Origin: CAYNUJ01 sp964573255
GTDB taxonomy: Bacteria; Bacteroidota; Ignavibacteria; Ignavibacteriales; Melioribacteraceae
NCBI GenBank assembly: GCA_964573255.1
Contig: CAZNJB010000055.1
Coordinates: 1 to 16,324 of the forward strand
DNA length: 16,324 bases
Reading direction: 5' to 3'
The notes beneath the pieces were generated by a model. The model did not search any database. It was not told the origin of the DNA and was given only the letters and a program-made list of their open reading frames with translations. The position numbers and the translations under genes are program-made. Every line of letters begins with the position of its first letter. Positions within the stretch are counted from its first letter, which is position 1. Below, piece after piece: positions 1 through 7,474 of the stretch.

Positions 1-131
1 GTATATAATTAAATTATTCTGTAGACGTTAGTGTAAATTTCACTTTTTTTGTAACTTTTTTCTTGAGTATTTAGGCTAAAAACGAAAGATTTTGATTCCC
101 AAGGTTCAAATTTTTGCACCTTTTTTATCTT
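1..131. other. Noncoding AT-rich edge
   Basis: The stretch downstream of the leftmost minus-strand gene holds no open frame that I can support, no clear hairpin terminator and no repeat. It is AT-rich with several T-runs. The element continues beyond the left edge, so this is probably an ordinary gap between the homing endonuclease gene and the next phage gene. Confidence 0.4.
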
Positions 132-806
132 TTACAAAAAATTGGCAAATTCCTCTTTTAGCTCAATAAATAATTTAAATCTTTTAACTTTCTCTGCAGC
201 CTCTTTTTCCGTATTGAATTTACCAATAATAATATAATCTTTGTTATATCTCACACAAGCAATCCATTTGTTTTTATTCTTATCATAATAATAATATTTT
301 GGAGTTTTTCTTTTAGGTTTAATCCCATGTTCTTCCCACAATCTTACTGCATTTTTGTATTGGTTATAAGCCTCCGTCTCCGTTCCAAAAATCCCTAACC
401 AATAACTCTCTTTCCCAATCTTTAAAGTAGCAGCATATCTATCCCGATATTTACGTACGCCGGGGAACTTTTTCCCCCTTTTTTGCCTCCAGTATTTAAC
501 GGTATTTTCTCTTGGCGTTAACAACTGTAAATTATCAATTCTATTATTATCTTTATCACCATCAATATGGTCTACTTGCAAGTTAAATCCTTCCCTTCTT
601 TTATCCCCAAACGCATCCCAAACCAACAAATGAATGGTTGATATAGTTCGTTTATTATTTTTCTTTAAGTTTACATATAAATAGCCATACTTATTATAAC
701 TTTTGTTTATTTCGGTTTCCCCTTCTTCAGTTACTTTCTTCACATGCCCGAAATTACTAACATAATAATCATTCGTCCCGTTAATCAATTTCCACTCTTC
801 GTGCAT
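132..806 (-). CDS. HNH homing endonuclease with NUMOD4 and two AP2-like domains
   Basis: This is a 224-residue free-standing homing endonuclease, which would cut a specific DNA site and spread its own gene by recombination. An N-terminal NUMOD4-like segment (about residues 3-45, with W5 and the YYVSNFG motif) is followed by an HNH core with H59, D79-H80 and the NNRIDNLQLLT stretch (residues 87-97). Two AP2-like DNA-binding repeats follow, at about 113-150 (PGVRKYRDRYAA..IGKES..LGIFGTETEA) and 171-210 (KWIACVRYNKDYIIIGKFNTEKEAA). The ATG is preceded by a modest GAGAG. It sits last in the terminase operon, 7 bases after the stop of the small gene upstream. HNH genes are common beside phage terminases, so it may be a mobile intruder or may assist packaging. 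Family assignment is secure; the target site is unknown. Confidence 0.93.
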   Translation of the reverse strand: MHEEWKLINGTNDYYVSNFGHVKKVTEEGETEINKSYNKYGYLYVNLKKNNKRTISTIHLLVWDAFGDKRREGFNLQVDHIDGDKDNNRIDNLQLLTPRENTVKYWRQKRGKKFPGVRKYRDRYAATLKIGKESYWLGIFGTETEAYNQYKNAVRLWEEHGIKPKRKTPKYYYYDKNKNKWIACVRYNKDYIIIGKFNTEKEAAEKVKRFKLFIELKEEFANFL

Positions 807-813
807 TGCTCTC

Positions 814-1038
814 TCAAGTTCTGTTATAAATTATTCTATGAATTGATTCCGGCGTCAACTTATTTTTTTTAGAGGAAAATCTTTTGCTCAGTATTATTTC
901 CGCTTCCTCTACTTTCACGCCCTGCTTTTTCAGCCTGTCAAATTCAAGGCGTATGCACATATCACGATACGCACGCTCATGCAGTATGCCGAGCCGCTGC
1001 GCAATTGCCGCTATTTGATGAATAATTATTTCGTCCAT
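814..1038 (-). CDS. Small protein downstream of the terminase, unknown function
   Basis: I do not recognise this 74-residue protein. It is predicted helical and charged. The C-terminal part, with the order KVEEAEIILSKRFSSKKN then LTPESIHRIIY, reads like a short helix-turn-helix in which S/T-x-E-S-I-x-x-I would be the recognition helix, but this is inference. The ATG falls inside a 34-bp dispersed repeat (1034-1067), so its ribosome binding context is unusual: no GGAGG lies just upstream, only CAATT-type repeat sequence. It lies between the terminase large subunit and the HNH endonuclease and would be co-transcribed with them. Confidence 0.6.
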   Translation of the reverse strand: MDEIIIHQIAAIAQRLGILHERAYRDMCIRLEFDRLKKQGVKVEEAEIILSKRFSSKKNKLTPESIHRIIYNRT

Positions 1039-1067
1039 TTTCCATTATCCATTTTCAATTTTCAATT
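1034..1067. repeat. 34-bp dispersed repeat, copy 1
   Basis: This is an AT-rich run of imperfect TTTTCAATT / CCATT units. It matches the block at 8502-8535 at 30 of 34 positions without gaps. It fills the short gap between the terminase large subunit and the next gene and supplies that gene's start codon. Confidence 0.65.
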
Positions 1068-1069
1068 AC

Positions 1070-3043
1070 TCAAAAGTCTGTTACAAAATTCTTTCTCTTT
1101 TTAATAATTACTTTTTTCTTCGCTGCTTTCTTCGGTTCTTCTTCCGCTTTGCTTTTATGTTTTTCGATTGATTCTTCAATGGCTTTAAAGTTCGGGTTCA
1201 AGGATTTCATCAAAGCAAAATTCATCACGAGTAAATCGAGAGCTTCATTCGCCAAGCCACGTTTTTTCGGCTCGTAAACTATGTATTGATTTAAGCCGAC
1301 GGTTTTTGTTACCGCGTGTTCTGCTGTGAGTTGTTCGTAATATTCAACATCGCAGAATGCTTTTGTGTGATGCAGATATTTTGCGCCTGGCTCTGTGATT
1401 GTATTCAGCCGTTCGAACAGTATTGTTTTCGCAGCTTGTGTACCTATCATCATAAGCATCGTTTTACCTTGGTTAACTTCGCTCAATTTTTTAGGCACCA
1501 ATGGCGCGCCGTATTTTACCGCGCCTTTCAATGCTAGAATATTTTCCCGGAGAAATCTACCGGCGCAAAAATCATAAACCGTTTGTGTTAAGAATCCTGA
1601 GTCAATTCCCTTGCGCGAAATTTTCAATTTTACTCCGTCGGCGCGTTCAAATATTTTATTCGCCCAGTAATGATTCAATTTGTCCCATACTTCATCTTTT
1701 TCGATGTTACCCGGGAAAACAAGCTTGTCTATTATCCAACCTTCCTCCGCGTTTCCCCAGCCCCAAGTTTCAATTTCCAAACGCGCCGGTTTGCTGCCGG
1801 AACCGGCTTGAACGTCTACGGCGGAAGTAATAAGCAAAACGCCGTTCGGGATTTTGGGATTGTTCAAATTGATATAATCTTCTCTGCGGTCGATAAGATA
1901 CTTCGCATCGGTTTCTTTTCCCTTCACTCTTTTGTATGGAAGCCCGAGCGTGTTATTTACGTAACTTTCGTATGTTTCATCGTCTCCATTTTCTAAGGCT
2001 TGTTCTGCGCGGATCTTTTCACTAACTACCGTTTTCAAATCGGAAATTGTACTCATAATTTGGTTTAGCCAAAAGGAGCGATGCTCTTTCCTCTCAGGAT
2101 GTTCGTGAATGTAAAATCCTTTTTGCAATAATTCCACCCTCTCTTTTTCAGAGAACGCATATCCGCAACCGCGACACGCCACGCGAGCTGTTTCTGGATA
2201 ATGCTCGGTAACGTTTCCCATAATATCTGTATCTTTATCCCAAAGAAGCTGACTTTCTTCAAGCGTTTGTTCTGTTCCACAGTGAGGGCATTTTACGTGA
2301 AATTTCCCCATAGAACCCTCTTTGTATCGCGCTTCAATTCTGCTTTGTCCTTCTATGCGCGGAGTTGATATATTGATGTGCAAATAGTTGTACTTGAAGC
2401 CTGCGGTTCTTTTTTCTAGATTGATTACGTGATCACCTTCGGAAGAGACCGCCATTTCCAATGCGTCGATATCATCGGCAATTGTAATACGAACTGAACG
2501 CTGTCTCGTAGTGCCTTTTGAAGTACCGGAAATAATTTCCGTCCATCCGCCCGGATACATCTTAAGTCTAGTAGAAGAATCGTTCGAATTGCCACGCTTT
2601 TTCTTCGCCACTCGCGAGCGCAATATTTCTGAAGATTCAATCAGCGGTTCCAATTTGTGGAGTGCAAAACTTTTAATCTCGCGATCGGTCGGTTGCATTA
2701 TCAACATTGGGCAAGGATCTTGCACGACTATGTAAGCCCAAACAATCATTTCGAAAAGCGTTTTCCCAATTTGAGCGCTGCCCATAATTGTAACTTTCCG
2801 CACTTGCGGATCTTCAATCGCTTCAAATATTTCTTTCAAATGCGGAGAATTCCGGATGCGAAATGGACCGGGAATTGGTGAAGTTTCATCGAGTACAATA
2901 TTTTGTTCCGCCCACTCTACAATTGGAATACGTGTGGGAGGCTTTAATATCTGCAAACTCTTTTCTACAACATTCTCAACATTCCCAATTAAATATTGAT
3001 GTTCCAATTCATCTAAATATTGTCCGTATTCCGCAATGTTCAT
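1070..3043 (-). CDS. Phage terminase large subunit, GpA family
   Basis: This is the packaging motor and nuclease that cuts concatemeric phage DNA and drives it into the prohead. I start at the ATG at 3043, giving 657 residues: it overlaps the previous gene's stop as ATGA and has AGAGGA upstream, whereas the longer frame to 3100 has no such support. Numbered from there, the N-terminal ATPase has Walker A GSAQIGKT (88-95) and a Walker B-like ITIADDID (186-193). A zinc-ribbon pair, CPHC (252-255) and CRGC (290-293), follows. The C-terminal nuclease region has the AVDVQ (D410) and GIDSGF (D481) motifs expected of lambda gpA relatives. Length fits the family. The last 30 residues are rich in Lys and Glu. 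The small subunit lies just upstream, separated by a membrane protein gene. Family call is very firm. Confidence 0.96.
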   Translation of the reverse strand: MNIAEYGQYLDELEHQYLIGNVENVVEKSLQILKPPTRIPIVEWAEQNIVLDETSPIPGPFRIRNSPHLKEIFEAIEDPQVRKVTIMGSAQIGKTLFEMIVWAYIVVQDPCPMLIMQPTDREIKSFALHKLEPLIESSEILRSRVAKKKRGNSNDSSTRLKMYPGGWTEIISGTSKGTTRQRSVRITIADDIDALEMAVSSEGDHVINLEKRTAGFKYNYLHINISTPRIEGQSRIEARYKEGSMGKFHVKCPHCGTEQTLEESQLLWDKDTDIMGNVTEHYPETARVACRGCGYAFSEKERVELLQKGFYIHEHPERKEHRSFWLNQIMSTISDLKTVVSEKIRAEQALENGDDETYESYVNNTLGLPYKRVKGKETDAKYLIDRREDYINLNNPKIPNGVLLITSAVDVQAGSGSKPARLEIETWGWGNAEEGWIIDKLVFPGNIEKDEVWDKLNHYWANKIFERADGVKLKISRKGIDSGFLTQTVYDFCAGRFLRENILALKGAVKYGAPLVPKKLSEVNQGKTMLMMIGTQAAKTILFERLNTITEPGAKYLHHTKAFCDVEYYEQLTAEHAVTKTVGLNQYIVYEPKKRGLANEALDLLVMNFALMKSLNPNFKAIEESIEKHKSKAEEEPKKAAKKKVIIKKRKNFVTDF

Positions 3044-3375
3044 TCTTCCTCTTCTCTCCATTCTTCTTTCAATACCCAAGGGTGTCCTAACCCATAACAA
3101 CCTCGGGGAGGTTCATATTTTAATTTAAAAATCAAATTTTGTATAACGTTTACTGAAACAATGATAGCAATAATTATAGACGCGACAATGATCATAACCA
3201 TTAGATCATGGAATAATTCGGGATTTTGTTCTCCAGGATATTCGGACGTTGCTAAAAGAATCATAGAAACTATTAAGAAGAGCGCCCCCAGCCCTATTCC
3301 CACAATTATCCCGCCAATTATTCTTGAAAATACTTTCCCTTTTTTCCTAAGTTTTAATTTAGTTTCTGCTTTCAT
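3040..3375 (-). CDS. Two-helix membrane protein, possible holin
   Basis: This 111-residue protein has a basic N-terminus (MKAETKLKLRKKGK) followed by two hydrophobic helices, about residues 19-43 (glycine-rich, IIGGIIVGIGLGALFLIV) and 59-82 (MVMIIVASIIIAIIVSVNVI). A charged tail follows, ending in a run of Glu. This is the size and topology of many phage holins, but also of many unrelated small membrane proteins, and no lysis enzyme lies beside it. Start and stop overlap both neighbours as ATGA, with GGAGGAAGA just before the ATG, so it is tightly coupled between the two terminase subunits. That position is odd for a lysis gene. It could instead be a superinfection-exclusion or anchoring protein. 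Function unknown. Confidence 0.8.
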   Translation of the reverse strand: MKAETKLKLRKKGKVFSRIIGGIIVGIGLGALFLIVSMILLATSEYPGEQNPELFHDLMVMIIVASIIIAIIVSVNVIQNLIFKLKYEPPRGCYGLGHPWVLKEEWREEEE

Positions 3376-3929
3376 TCTTCCTCCAAAAGTTTTTCCTCAT
3401 TCACAATATATTTCTCTATTTCCAAATTCGCAATTATTTCCATCACCGCATCAACAGATTGCTCGATGATGGCTTTCATCACGTATAGCGCATCCTTATC
3501 GACCAAATCTTCGAGATCCCGCAGCAACTCGAACTTAAGCGAATTAAGGTAATTCTTAATTACGTTAATTTGATTCGTCCACGCTATTAAAGTAGTTTTC
3601 TTATCGAGTAGCTGCCCAAGTTCACGCTTGAGAGCAATCTCGTCTTTTTTGTTTTTAATGAGCTGCCCGCGCATCTTGAGTTGATGCAGCTTCTCATCGC
3701 CGGTAGTTTCCAGAATTTCAATCTTCCGGCGCTGGCGGTTGTACATCCATTTCATTGCTTTTATGAAATCATATTTACCTCTGCTTATCCGCGGCAGAGG
3801 ATTGTCTTCTTTAGCCGGATCCGCATAATTCTGTATCGTGCGGACGTCAACATCCCAAAATTCAGCTAATGTATGCACGTCCACAATGCCGTTCTCACTG
3901 TCAATATTTACCATAACTTGTTTTCCCAT
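3372..3929 (-). CDS. Terminase small subunit, Nu1-like
   Basis: This is a 185-residue DNA-packaging protein that would recognise the phage packaging site and recruit the large subunit. The N-terminal winged HTH region (about residues 15-60: VDVHTLAEFWDVDVRTIQNYAD, then PLPRISRGKYDFIKAMKWM) has the pattern of the Nu1 family of lambda-like phages. The remainder is a long helical region (65-185) rich in Lys, Leu and Glu, suited to oligomerisation. It lies one small gene ahead of the large subunit in the same operon. The ATG at 3929 has no recognisable Shine-Dalgarno sequence, while nearly every neighbour has one. A short open frame ends 7 bases upstream, so translation may depend on reinitiation. 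Confidence 0.9.
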   Translation of the reverse strand: MGKQVMVNIDSENGIVDVHTLAEFWDVDVRTIQNYADPAKEDNPLPRISRGKYDFIKAMKWMYNRQRRKIEILETTGDEKLHQLKMRGQLIKNKKDEIALKRELGQLLDKKTTLIAWTNQINVIKNYLNSLKFELLRDLEDLVDKDALYVMKAIIEQSVDAVMEIIANLEIEKYIVNEEKLLEEE

Positions 3930-4026
3930 AAGTATTTAGCGAAACGAAACACCTAACTTTTTCTCCAATAATTTTGCGTTTTCTGCCGTTCGCACCGCTC
4001 CGAATTAGGAAACTCGGAGAAGTACC
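3930..4026. other. Gap between tail protein Z and terminase small subunit genes
   Basis: This 97-bp gap contains a 6-bp inverted repeat (CTCCGA at 3998-4003, TCGGAG at 4014-4019) without a following T-run, so it is not a convincing terminator. A 19-codon GTG frame on the minus strand (3936-3995, product beginning VRTAENAKLLEKKLG) ends just before the terminase small subunit start. It may be a leader peptide for that gene or chance. Confidence 0.35.
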
Positions 4027-4590
4027 TTAAAATTTTTCGATGAAGTAATCGAGCTTCGAGTTAAACTCCTTCTCATATTGTTGAATAAACTTCTTTTCTA
4101 TAGCATCACTCACGCGTCTGTCTCTTAACATATGCGCTGCCGACGGACCGAACAATTCTTTTATTTTCTCTTTCCCTTGTCCGTTTTTCTCTCCGGTCTT
4201 TATAAATACACCAACGTGTCCAGAGCGCATTTTTTGAATAAACGCGTGCTTTCTCAATTCCCGTGCGCCTTTCTTCACCGTTACCTTAGTACCGCCTACC
4301 TTTCCGGTTTTATACTTCCGTGGACGTTTTGTCATCTTCGGTCTGAATTTCATTAACGACATCCCACGGTAAACAGCACGTAAAAATGCAACTTTGTTAT
4401 TCTTATTCGCTTTTATCAACCGGATATCTTCCTTCACATCTTTTGCTTTCACATCATAGTGTTCGCGTATCACGCGCACACCTTCCGCCCGGGCAGATGT
4501 AGCAGCACGATTCAGTGCGGAAACAGTCGCTTTATCTACCGCCTTGCTCGCAAACTTAAATACATTTCGCAGCTTAGTCCTTTTTGCCAT
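4027..4590 (-). CDS. Minor tail protein Z-like (GpZ) protein
   Basis: This looks like the prophage minor tail protein Z family, which acts in tail completion and joining. The ATG at 4590 has AAAGGAG nine bases upstream, giving 187 residues; a TTG at 4617 would give a longer form without that support. The N-terminal half has the family pattern: AVDKATVSALNRAATSARAE, then REHYDVKAKDVKEDIRLIKA, then a basic stretch ending LMKFRPKMTKRP. The C-terminal half has VTVKKGARELRKHAFIQKM, a GHVGVFIKTGE motif, KIKELFGPSAAHML, and ends in a helix rich in Glu, Lys and Phe. It overlaps the 46-residue upstream gene by 17 bases. Finding a tail gene ahead of the terminases is unusual, since Z normally lies after the head genes. 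Confidence 0.82.
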   Translation of the reverse strand: MAKRTKLRNVFKFASKAVDKATVSALNRAATSARAEGVRVIREHYDVKAKDVKEDIRLIKANKNNKVAFLRAVYRGMSLMKFRPKMTKRPRKYKTGKVGGTKVTVKKGARELRKHAFIQKMRSGHVGVFIKTGEKNGQGKEKIKELFGPSAAHMLRDRRVSDAIEKKFIQQYEKEFNSKLDYFIEKF

Positions 4591-4714
4591 TTGCCAATCT
4601 CCTTTGCATATTGTCAATTAAGGTTAATAATATCCGTATCAACTTAAACGGATTCCTCTCCCTAATCCCTAAGTCTTTCAATTTTGTTTCTTCCCAACCG
4701 CTGTAAAGTTTCAT
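4574..4714 (-). CDS. Small basic protein, unknown (46 residues)
   Basis: This short gene is below common length cut-offs. It begins MKLYSGWEETKLKDLGIRER at an ATG with AAGGA six bases upstream, and ends 17 bases inside the tail protein Z gene in another frame. The product is basic, with an amphipathic middle (FKLIRILLTLIDNMQRRL). It is the first gene after the repeat-rich noncoding region, so any promoter there would transcribe it first, making it the probable head of the late operon. The good ribosome binding site and the overlap with the next gene are the evidence that it is real. No function is recognised. Confidence 0.6.
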   Translation of the reverse strand: MKLYSGWEETKLKDLGIRERNPFKLIRILLTLIDNMQRRLANGKKD

Positions 4715-5019
4715 ATTACTTCCTTGTTGCTCCTATTCTTTTATTTGTCGTAACTATGTAGTAACTACTTTTCCGATGTACTTACTACATAATTTTCTTT
4801 ATTTTTGCTCCGTTTTCTCATTATTTCTTTTAATTGTAGTAAGTAGTAACTTATTTTTATTATTATTAAAAAAAATATTAACATAAAAACATTTTCAAAA
4901 AGACCTTTTTCAGTTACTACACTTACTACATTCTTATAACTCCTTATATTATAAGTGTTTAAGCTGTAGTAACTTAATTCAGAACAAGTTACTACATAGT
5001 TACTACATACGACTTTTTT
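4715..5019. other. Repeat-rich noncoding region, candidate replication origin
   Basis: This 305-bp gene-free stretch lies directly downstream of the VapE-type replication gene. It is very AT-rich (for example a nearly pure A/T run around 4851-4893) and holds about nine copies of a 9-mer, GTTACTACA or its reverse complement TGTAGTAAC, with close variants (CTTACTACA). The repeats cluster in three groups: 4749-4790, 4835-4850 and 4913-5007. There is also a palindrome with CTTATA and TATAAG arms near 4944-4956. Repeats plus an AT-rich block beside a primase/ATPase pair resemble an iteron-type origin. It could instead be, or also be, the control region for the late genes that begin at 4714. Confidence 0.6.
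4757..5007. repeat. GTTACTACA iteron-like repeat cluster
   Basis: Exact or near-exact copies are at 4757-4765 (TGTAGTAAC), 4781-4789 (CTTACTACA), 4835-4843 (TGTAGTAAG), 4843-4850 (GTAGTAAC), 4913-4921 (GTTACTACA), 4922-4930 (CTTACTACA), 4965-4973 (TGTAGTAAC), 4988-4996 and 4999-5007 (both GTTACTACA). Some are back to back (4913-4930), some 11 bases apart (4988 and 4999), and both orientations occur. Such spacing suits cooperative binding by a protein. Confidence 0.75.
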
Positions 5020-6318
5020 TTAAATCGGCATTTCTTCTTCCTCCTCAAATGACGACGCCGCCAAACTATCTATTTCCTCAACCGCCCAATAATAACGTGG
5101 CCCTTTTTGACCAGCTTTTCTTTTATTAACCTTAATAAAACCATTTGCAGCCAAAGCGTTACCAATATTCTTTTTAACAGTATTATTGGCATTAATCCTA
5201 TCGTGCTTCTTACAAAGCCTATCCATAATTTCCGTTGCGTTAAGGTATTGCACTAACGGACTTTTCATTCTAATCTGCTCTTCGCTTACAGGGCGGTAAT
5301 GCATCAATAAAAATTCTTCCTCCATCGTTTTATCTTTATGCATTTCATTATGAGCTTCTAATTTTTCAATGTCTGGAAGGTCAAAATAAAACTTAAAGCC
5401 TTTCTTAAACATTCCAAACGCTTGTATATATATCAAATCGAGATTAAACTCTTTATTAAGCTCAATTGCTTTAATCTTAAACGGCAAAAAGCGGCGTGAC
5501 CCGGTTGCATCGTTGAGGAACTCTTCACGATTTACCGAACCACAAAAAGACGCACGACGCCAAGCTTTAATATCAGCTTTAGCATAAGGTAACCGCAATT
5601 CTACCTTATCTTGTGTTATTTTACTTTTTATACTTTCTATATCCGACCGATTAAAAGCCTGCATTTCGTCTAAATTGATTAACCATTTTGTTGCTAAATA
5701 TTTTTCGTGATCCTTATTATGAGCAATAAAAGTGGAAGCATACAAAAAATCCATTTTCAAATGAGCCGGAATCAAACTATTAAGAAAAGTTGTTTTGTAT
5801 CTCCCTTGCTTACTTACCAGCACAAAACAAGTATGATTAACAATTTCATCTTTAACAATGGATGCAACAGACGCAACAAGCCAGCGTTTGAAACAATCTA
5901 TAAAAAACTCCCTTTGTGTCTCGTCATCCAAGTGAACTTGACTTAAAAACTGCGCTATATAATCATTTTCCCCATCCCATTGAGGGAGGGAGAAAATATA
6001 TTCTCTCAATGGATCATAGCGCCTTGCTAATTTTGAACCGTAAACTAAATTCTTAAAGTGTCGTTCGGAGATATTGATTCCGTCTAAACTCATTTCCAAA
6101 TCAATATCTCTATAAGCGATATCATCAAAAAACTTCCATTCAGTTTCTTTTTTTCGCTTATAATCAACCTGTAAAAGAACACTATTGTACCGGAAATCAT
6201 AATGCTCACTTAGCCAATTTATTGCCTGTATAAGAACATTTTTTTTGCTTTTTTTAACTTCTACTTCAGGCTTTAAAGCCTCTTCCGGCAATTCTGCAAA
6301 TTCTTCTTTCTTTCCCAT
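5020..6318 (-). CDS. VapE/VirE-type replication ATPase
   Basis: This 432-residue protein belongs to the virulence-associated E family, P-loop ATPases of phages and islands thought to work with a primase as the replicative helicase or initiator. The family block starts at YDPLREYIFSLPQWDG (101-116). The nucleotide-binding segment FVLVSKQGRYKTTFL (165-179) keeps the Lys-Thr but lacks two of the usual P-loop glycines. Walker B is WLINLDEM (212-219, D217-E218). The family's closing motif SVNREEFLNDATGSRRF (261-277) supplies the arginines. The C-terminus (about 352-420) looks like a winged helix (ATEIMDRLCKKH..NTVKKNIGNALAANGFIK), likely for DNA binding. It is two bases downstream of the primase gene and next to the repeat-rich candidate origin, as expected for an initiator. 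Confidence 0.88.
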   Translation of the reverse strand: MGKKEEFAELPEEALKPEVEVKKSKKNVLIQAINWLSEHYDFRYNSVLLQVDYKRKKETEWKFFDDIAYRDIDLEMSLDGINISERHFKNLVYGSKLARRYDPLREYIFSLPQWDGENDYIAQFLSQVHLDDETQREFFIDCFKRWLVASVASIVKDEIVNHTCFVLVSKQGRYKTTFLNSLIPAHLKMDFLYASTFIAHNKDHEKYLATKWLINLDEMQAFNRSDIESIKSKITQDKVELRLPYAKADIKAWRRASFCGSVNREEFLNDATGSRRFLPFKIKAIELNKEFNLDLIYIQAFGMFKKGFKFYFDLPDIEKLEAHNEMHKDKTMEEEFLLMHYRPVSEEQIRMKSPLVQYLNATEIMDRLCKKHDRINANNTVKKNIGNALAANGFIKVNKRKAGQKGPRYYWAVEEIDSLAASSFEEEEEMPI

Positions 6319-6320
6319 CC

Positions 6321-7472
6321 TTATTCCATAATAAATTCGTTAACATCCTTAGTGGGTAATTTCTTTATTTTTACAGCGCGTCCCAGCGCGTAAAACTTTT
6401 CAGTTAATTTTTGAATCAATCCCTCCCCGGCTTCGTCGTTATCTCCGCAGATAACCACGTTAAAACTGAATAATTTTTTGAACTCCTTATCCGCCGGCAT
6501 ATTACCTGCGCCCGGCACGGCAAGCGCATTAAAGCCTAATTGACGCACAGCCATACAATCGAACTCTCCCTCTGTGATGTACAGCTTTTCCAGAGGGAAC
6601 ATAAAACTAAGCACATCAATATTAAAGAATCGTTTCGGCGTGTTCACCCCTAATGCATCATTCCTCAAACCTAGATATTTAGTCCCGTCCGTTTTCGTGT
6701 TCCCTTCTTCGTCAAAGAACCGACCGCGGAGATACACAATTCTTCCGTTGAATTGATACGGAATAATTATCCGATGTTTGAAGAAAATCAGATTTCCCTT
6801 ATCGTTAAAAAGTCCGCTTCGCTGCAAGCGTTCCAAAGGGAAAACTTTTTTCAGATGTTGGTTAACTTCATAATAATTCTGAATTTCGAAAATCTTAAAT
6901 CCTGTCAATATTGAACGTTCGAGTTTTCGAAATCTTGTAAGGTATTCGAAAGCAGCCGAACTAAAGCCTTTCGCAAAACAATACCGATACATTTCTTCGA
7001 ACACTTCGGTATTTTGCTCAATACGGTATTTTCTCACTTCATTAAGCGCTTGTAATTCCGCTTTACTCTTCGAAAAGCCTTCCAGCTCCAATTTACCGGC
7101 TGTTTCATCGAAGATGTAGCGTTCATCTTCATCCATAATATCAACGGGCAAAGCCGCTTTTGGAGGCGGGGTCACTACCTTCCTTTGCGGCTTGCCGTTG
7201 TCTGTGGCGGTAATATTATATAATTGAGCCAATTCACGTATAGCCGTTTTAGTATCCACGTTGTAGGCTCCCTTGTAAAAATCTATCACGCTTCCGCCTT
7301 GGGAAGTTGCAAAACAATGGAAAGAATTCGTTTCCGGATAAAGCCTTAAACTCGGAGTCCGCTCATCCTTATAAATCGAATGGATGAACATACTCCTATT
7401 CGGCTCCCTGCCCATCTTCCGGGCAAGATCCACAATACTTATCCTTTGTTTTATTTCGTCAATTAGATTCAT
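6321..7472 (-). CDS. DnaG-like primase with TOPRIM domain and degenerate zinc finger
   Basis: This 383-residue protein would make RNA primers for element replication. The N-terminus aligns with the CHC2 zinc-binding domain of DnaG (DERTPSLRLYPETNSFHCF then GGSVIDF), but ligand positions that are normally Cys, His, Cys, Cys read S32, K35, C53 and T56. Only one ligand remains, so zinc binding is doubtful. The TOPRIM catalytic core is intact: LYITEGEFD (E301) and VVICGDNDEAGE (D344, D346), followed by KDVNEF at the C-terminus. The middle (190-290) has the RNA polymerase-domain pattern of DnaG relatives (GNLIFFKHRIIIPYQFNGRIVYLRGR). It lies directly before the VapE gene, a common phage and island pairing. 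The ATG has only a weak ribosome binding site and probably relies on coupling to the gene two bases upstream. Confidence 0.9.
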   Translation of the reverse strand: MNLIDEIKQRISIVDLARKMGREPNRSMFIHSIYKDERTPSLRLYPETNSFHCFATSQGGSVIDFYKGAYNVDTKTAIRELAQLYNITATDNGKPQRKVVTPPPKAALPVDIMDEDERYIFDETAGKLELEGFSKSKAELQALNEVRKYRIEQNTEVFEEMYRYCFAKGFSSAAFEYLTRFRKLERSILTGFKIFEIQNYYEVNQHLKKVFPLERLQRSGLFNDKGNLIFFKHRIIIPYQFNGRIVYLRGRFFDEEGNTKTDGTKYLGLRNDALGVNTPKRFFNIDVLSFMFPLEKLYITEGEFDCMAVRQLGFNALAVPGAGNMPADKEFKKLFSFNVVICGDNDEAGEGLIQKLTEKFYALGRAVKIKKLPTKDVNEFIME

Positions 7473-7474
7473 CT

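Noticed and set aside
1316..3090. Plus-strand open frames opposite the terminase large subunit gene
   Set aside because: They are antisense to a gene with clear ATPase and nuclease motifs, have no ribosome binding sites and no recognisable domains.
3040..3375. Firm holin assignment for the two-helix membrane protein
   Set aside because: Topology fits, but no endolysin or spanin is adjacent and the gene lies between the terminase subunits, so the function is left open.
3998..4019. Inverted repeat after the tail protein Z gene as a terminator
   Set aside because: The 6-bp stem has no T-run on either side, and the gene downstream is in the same orientation.
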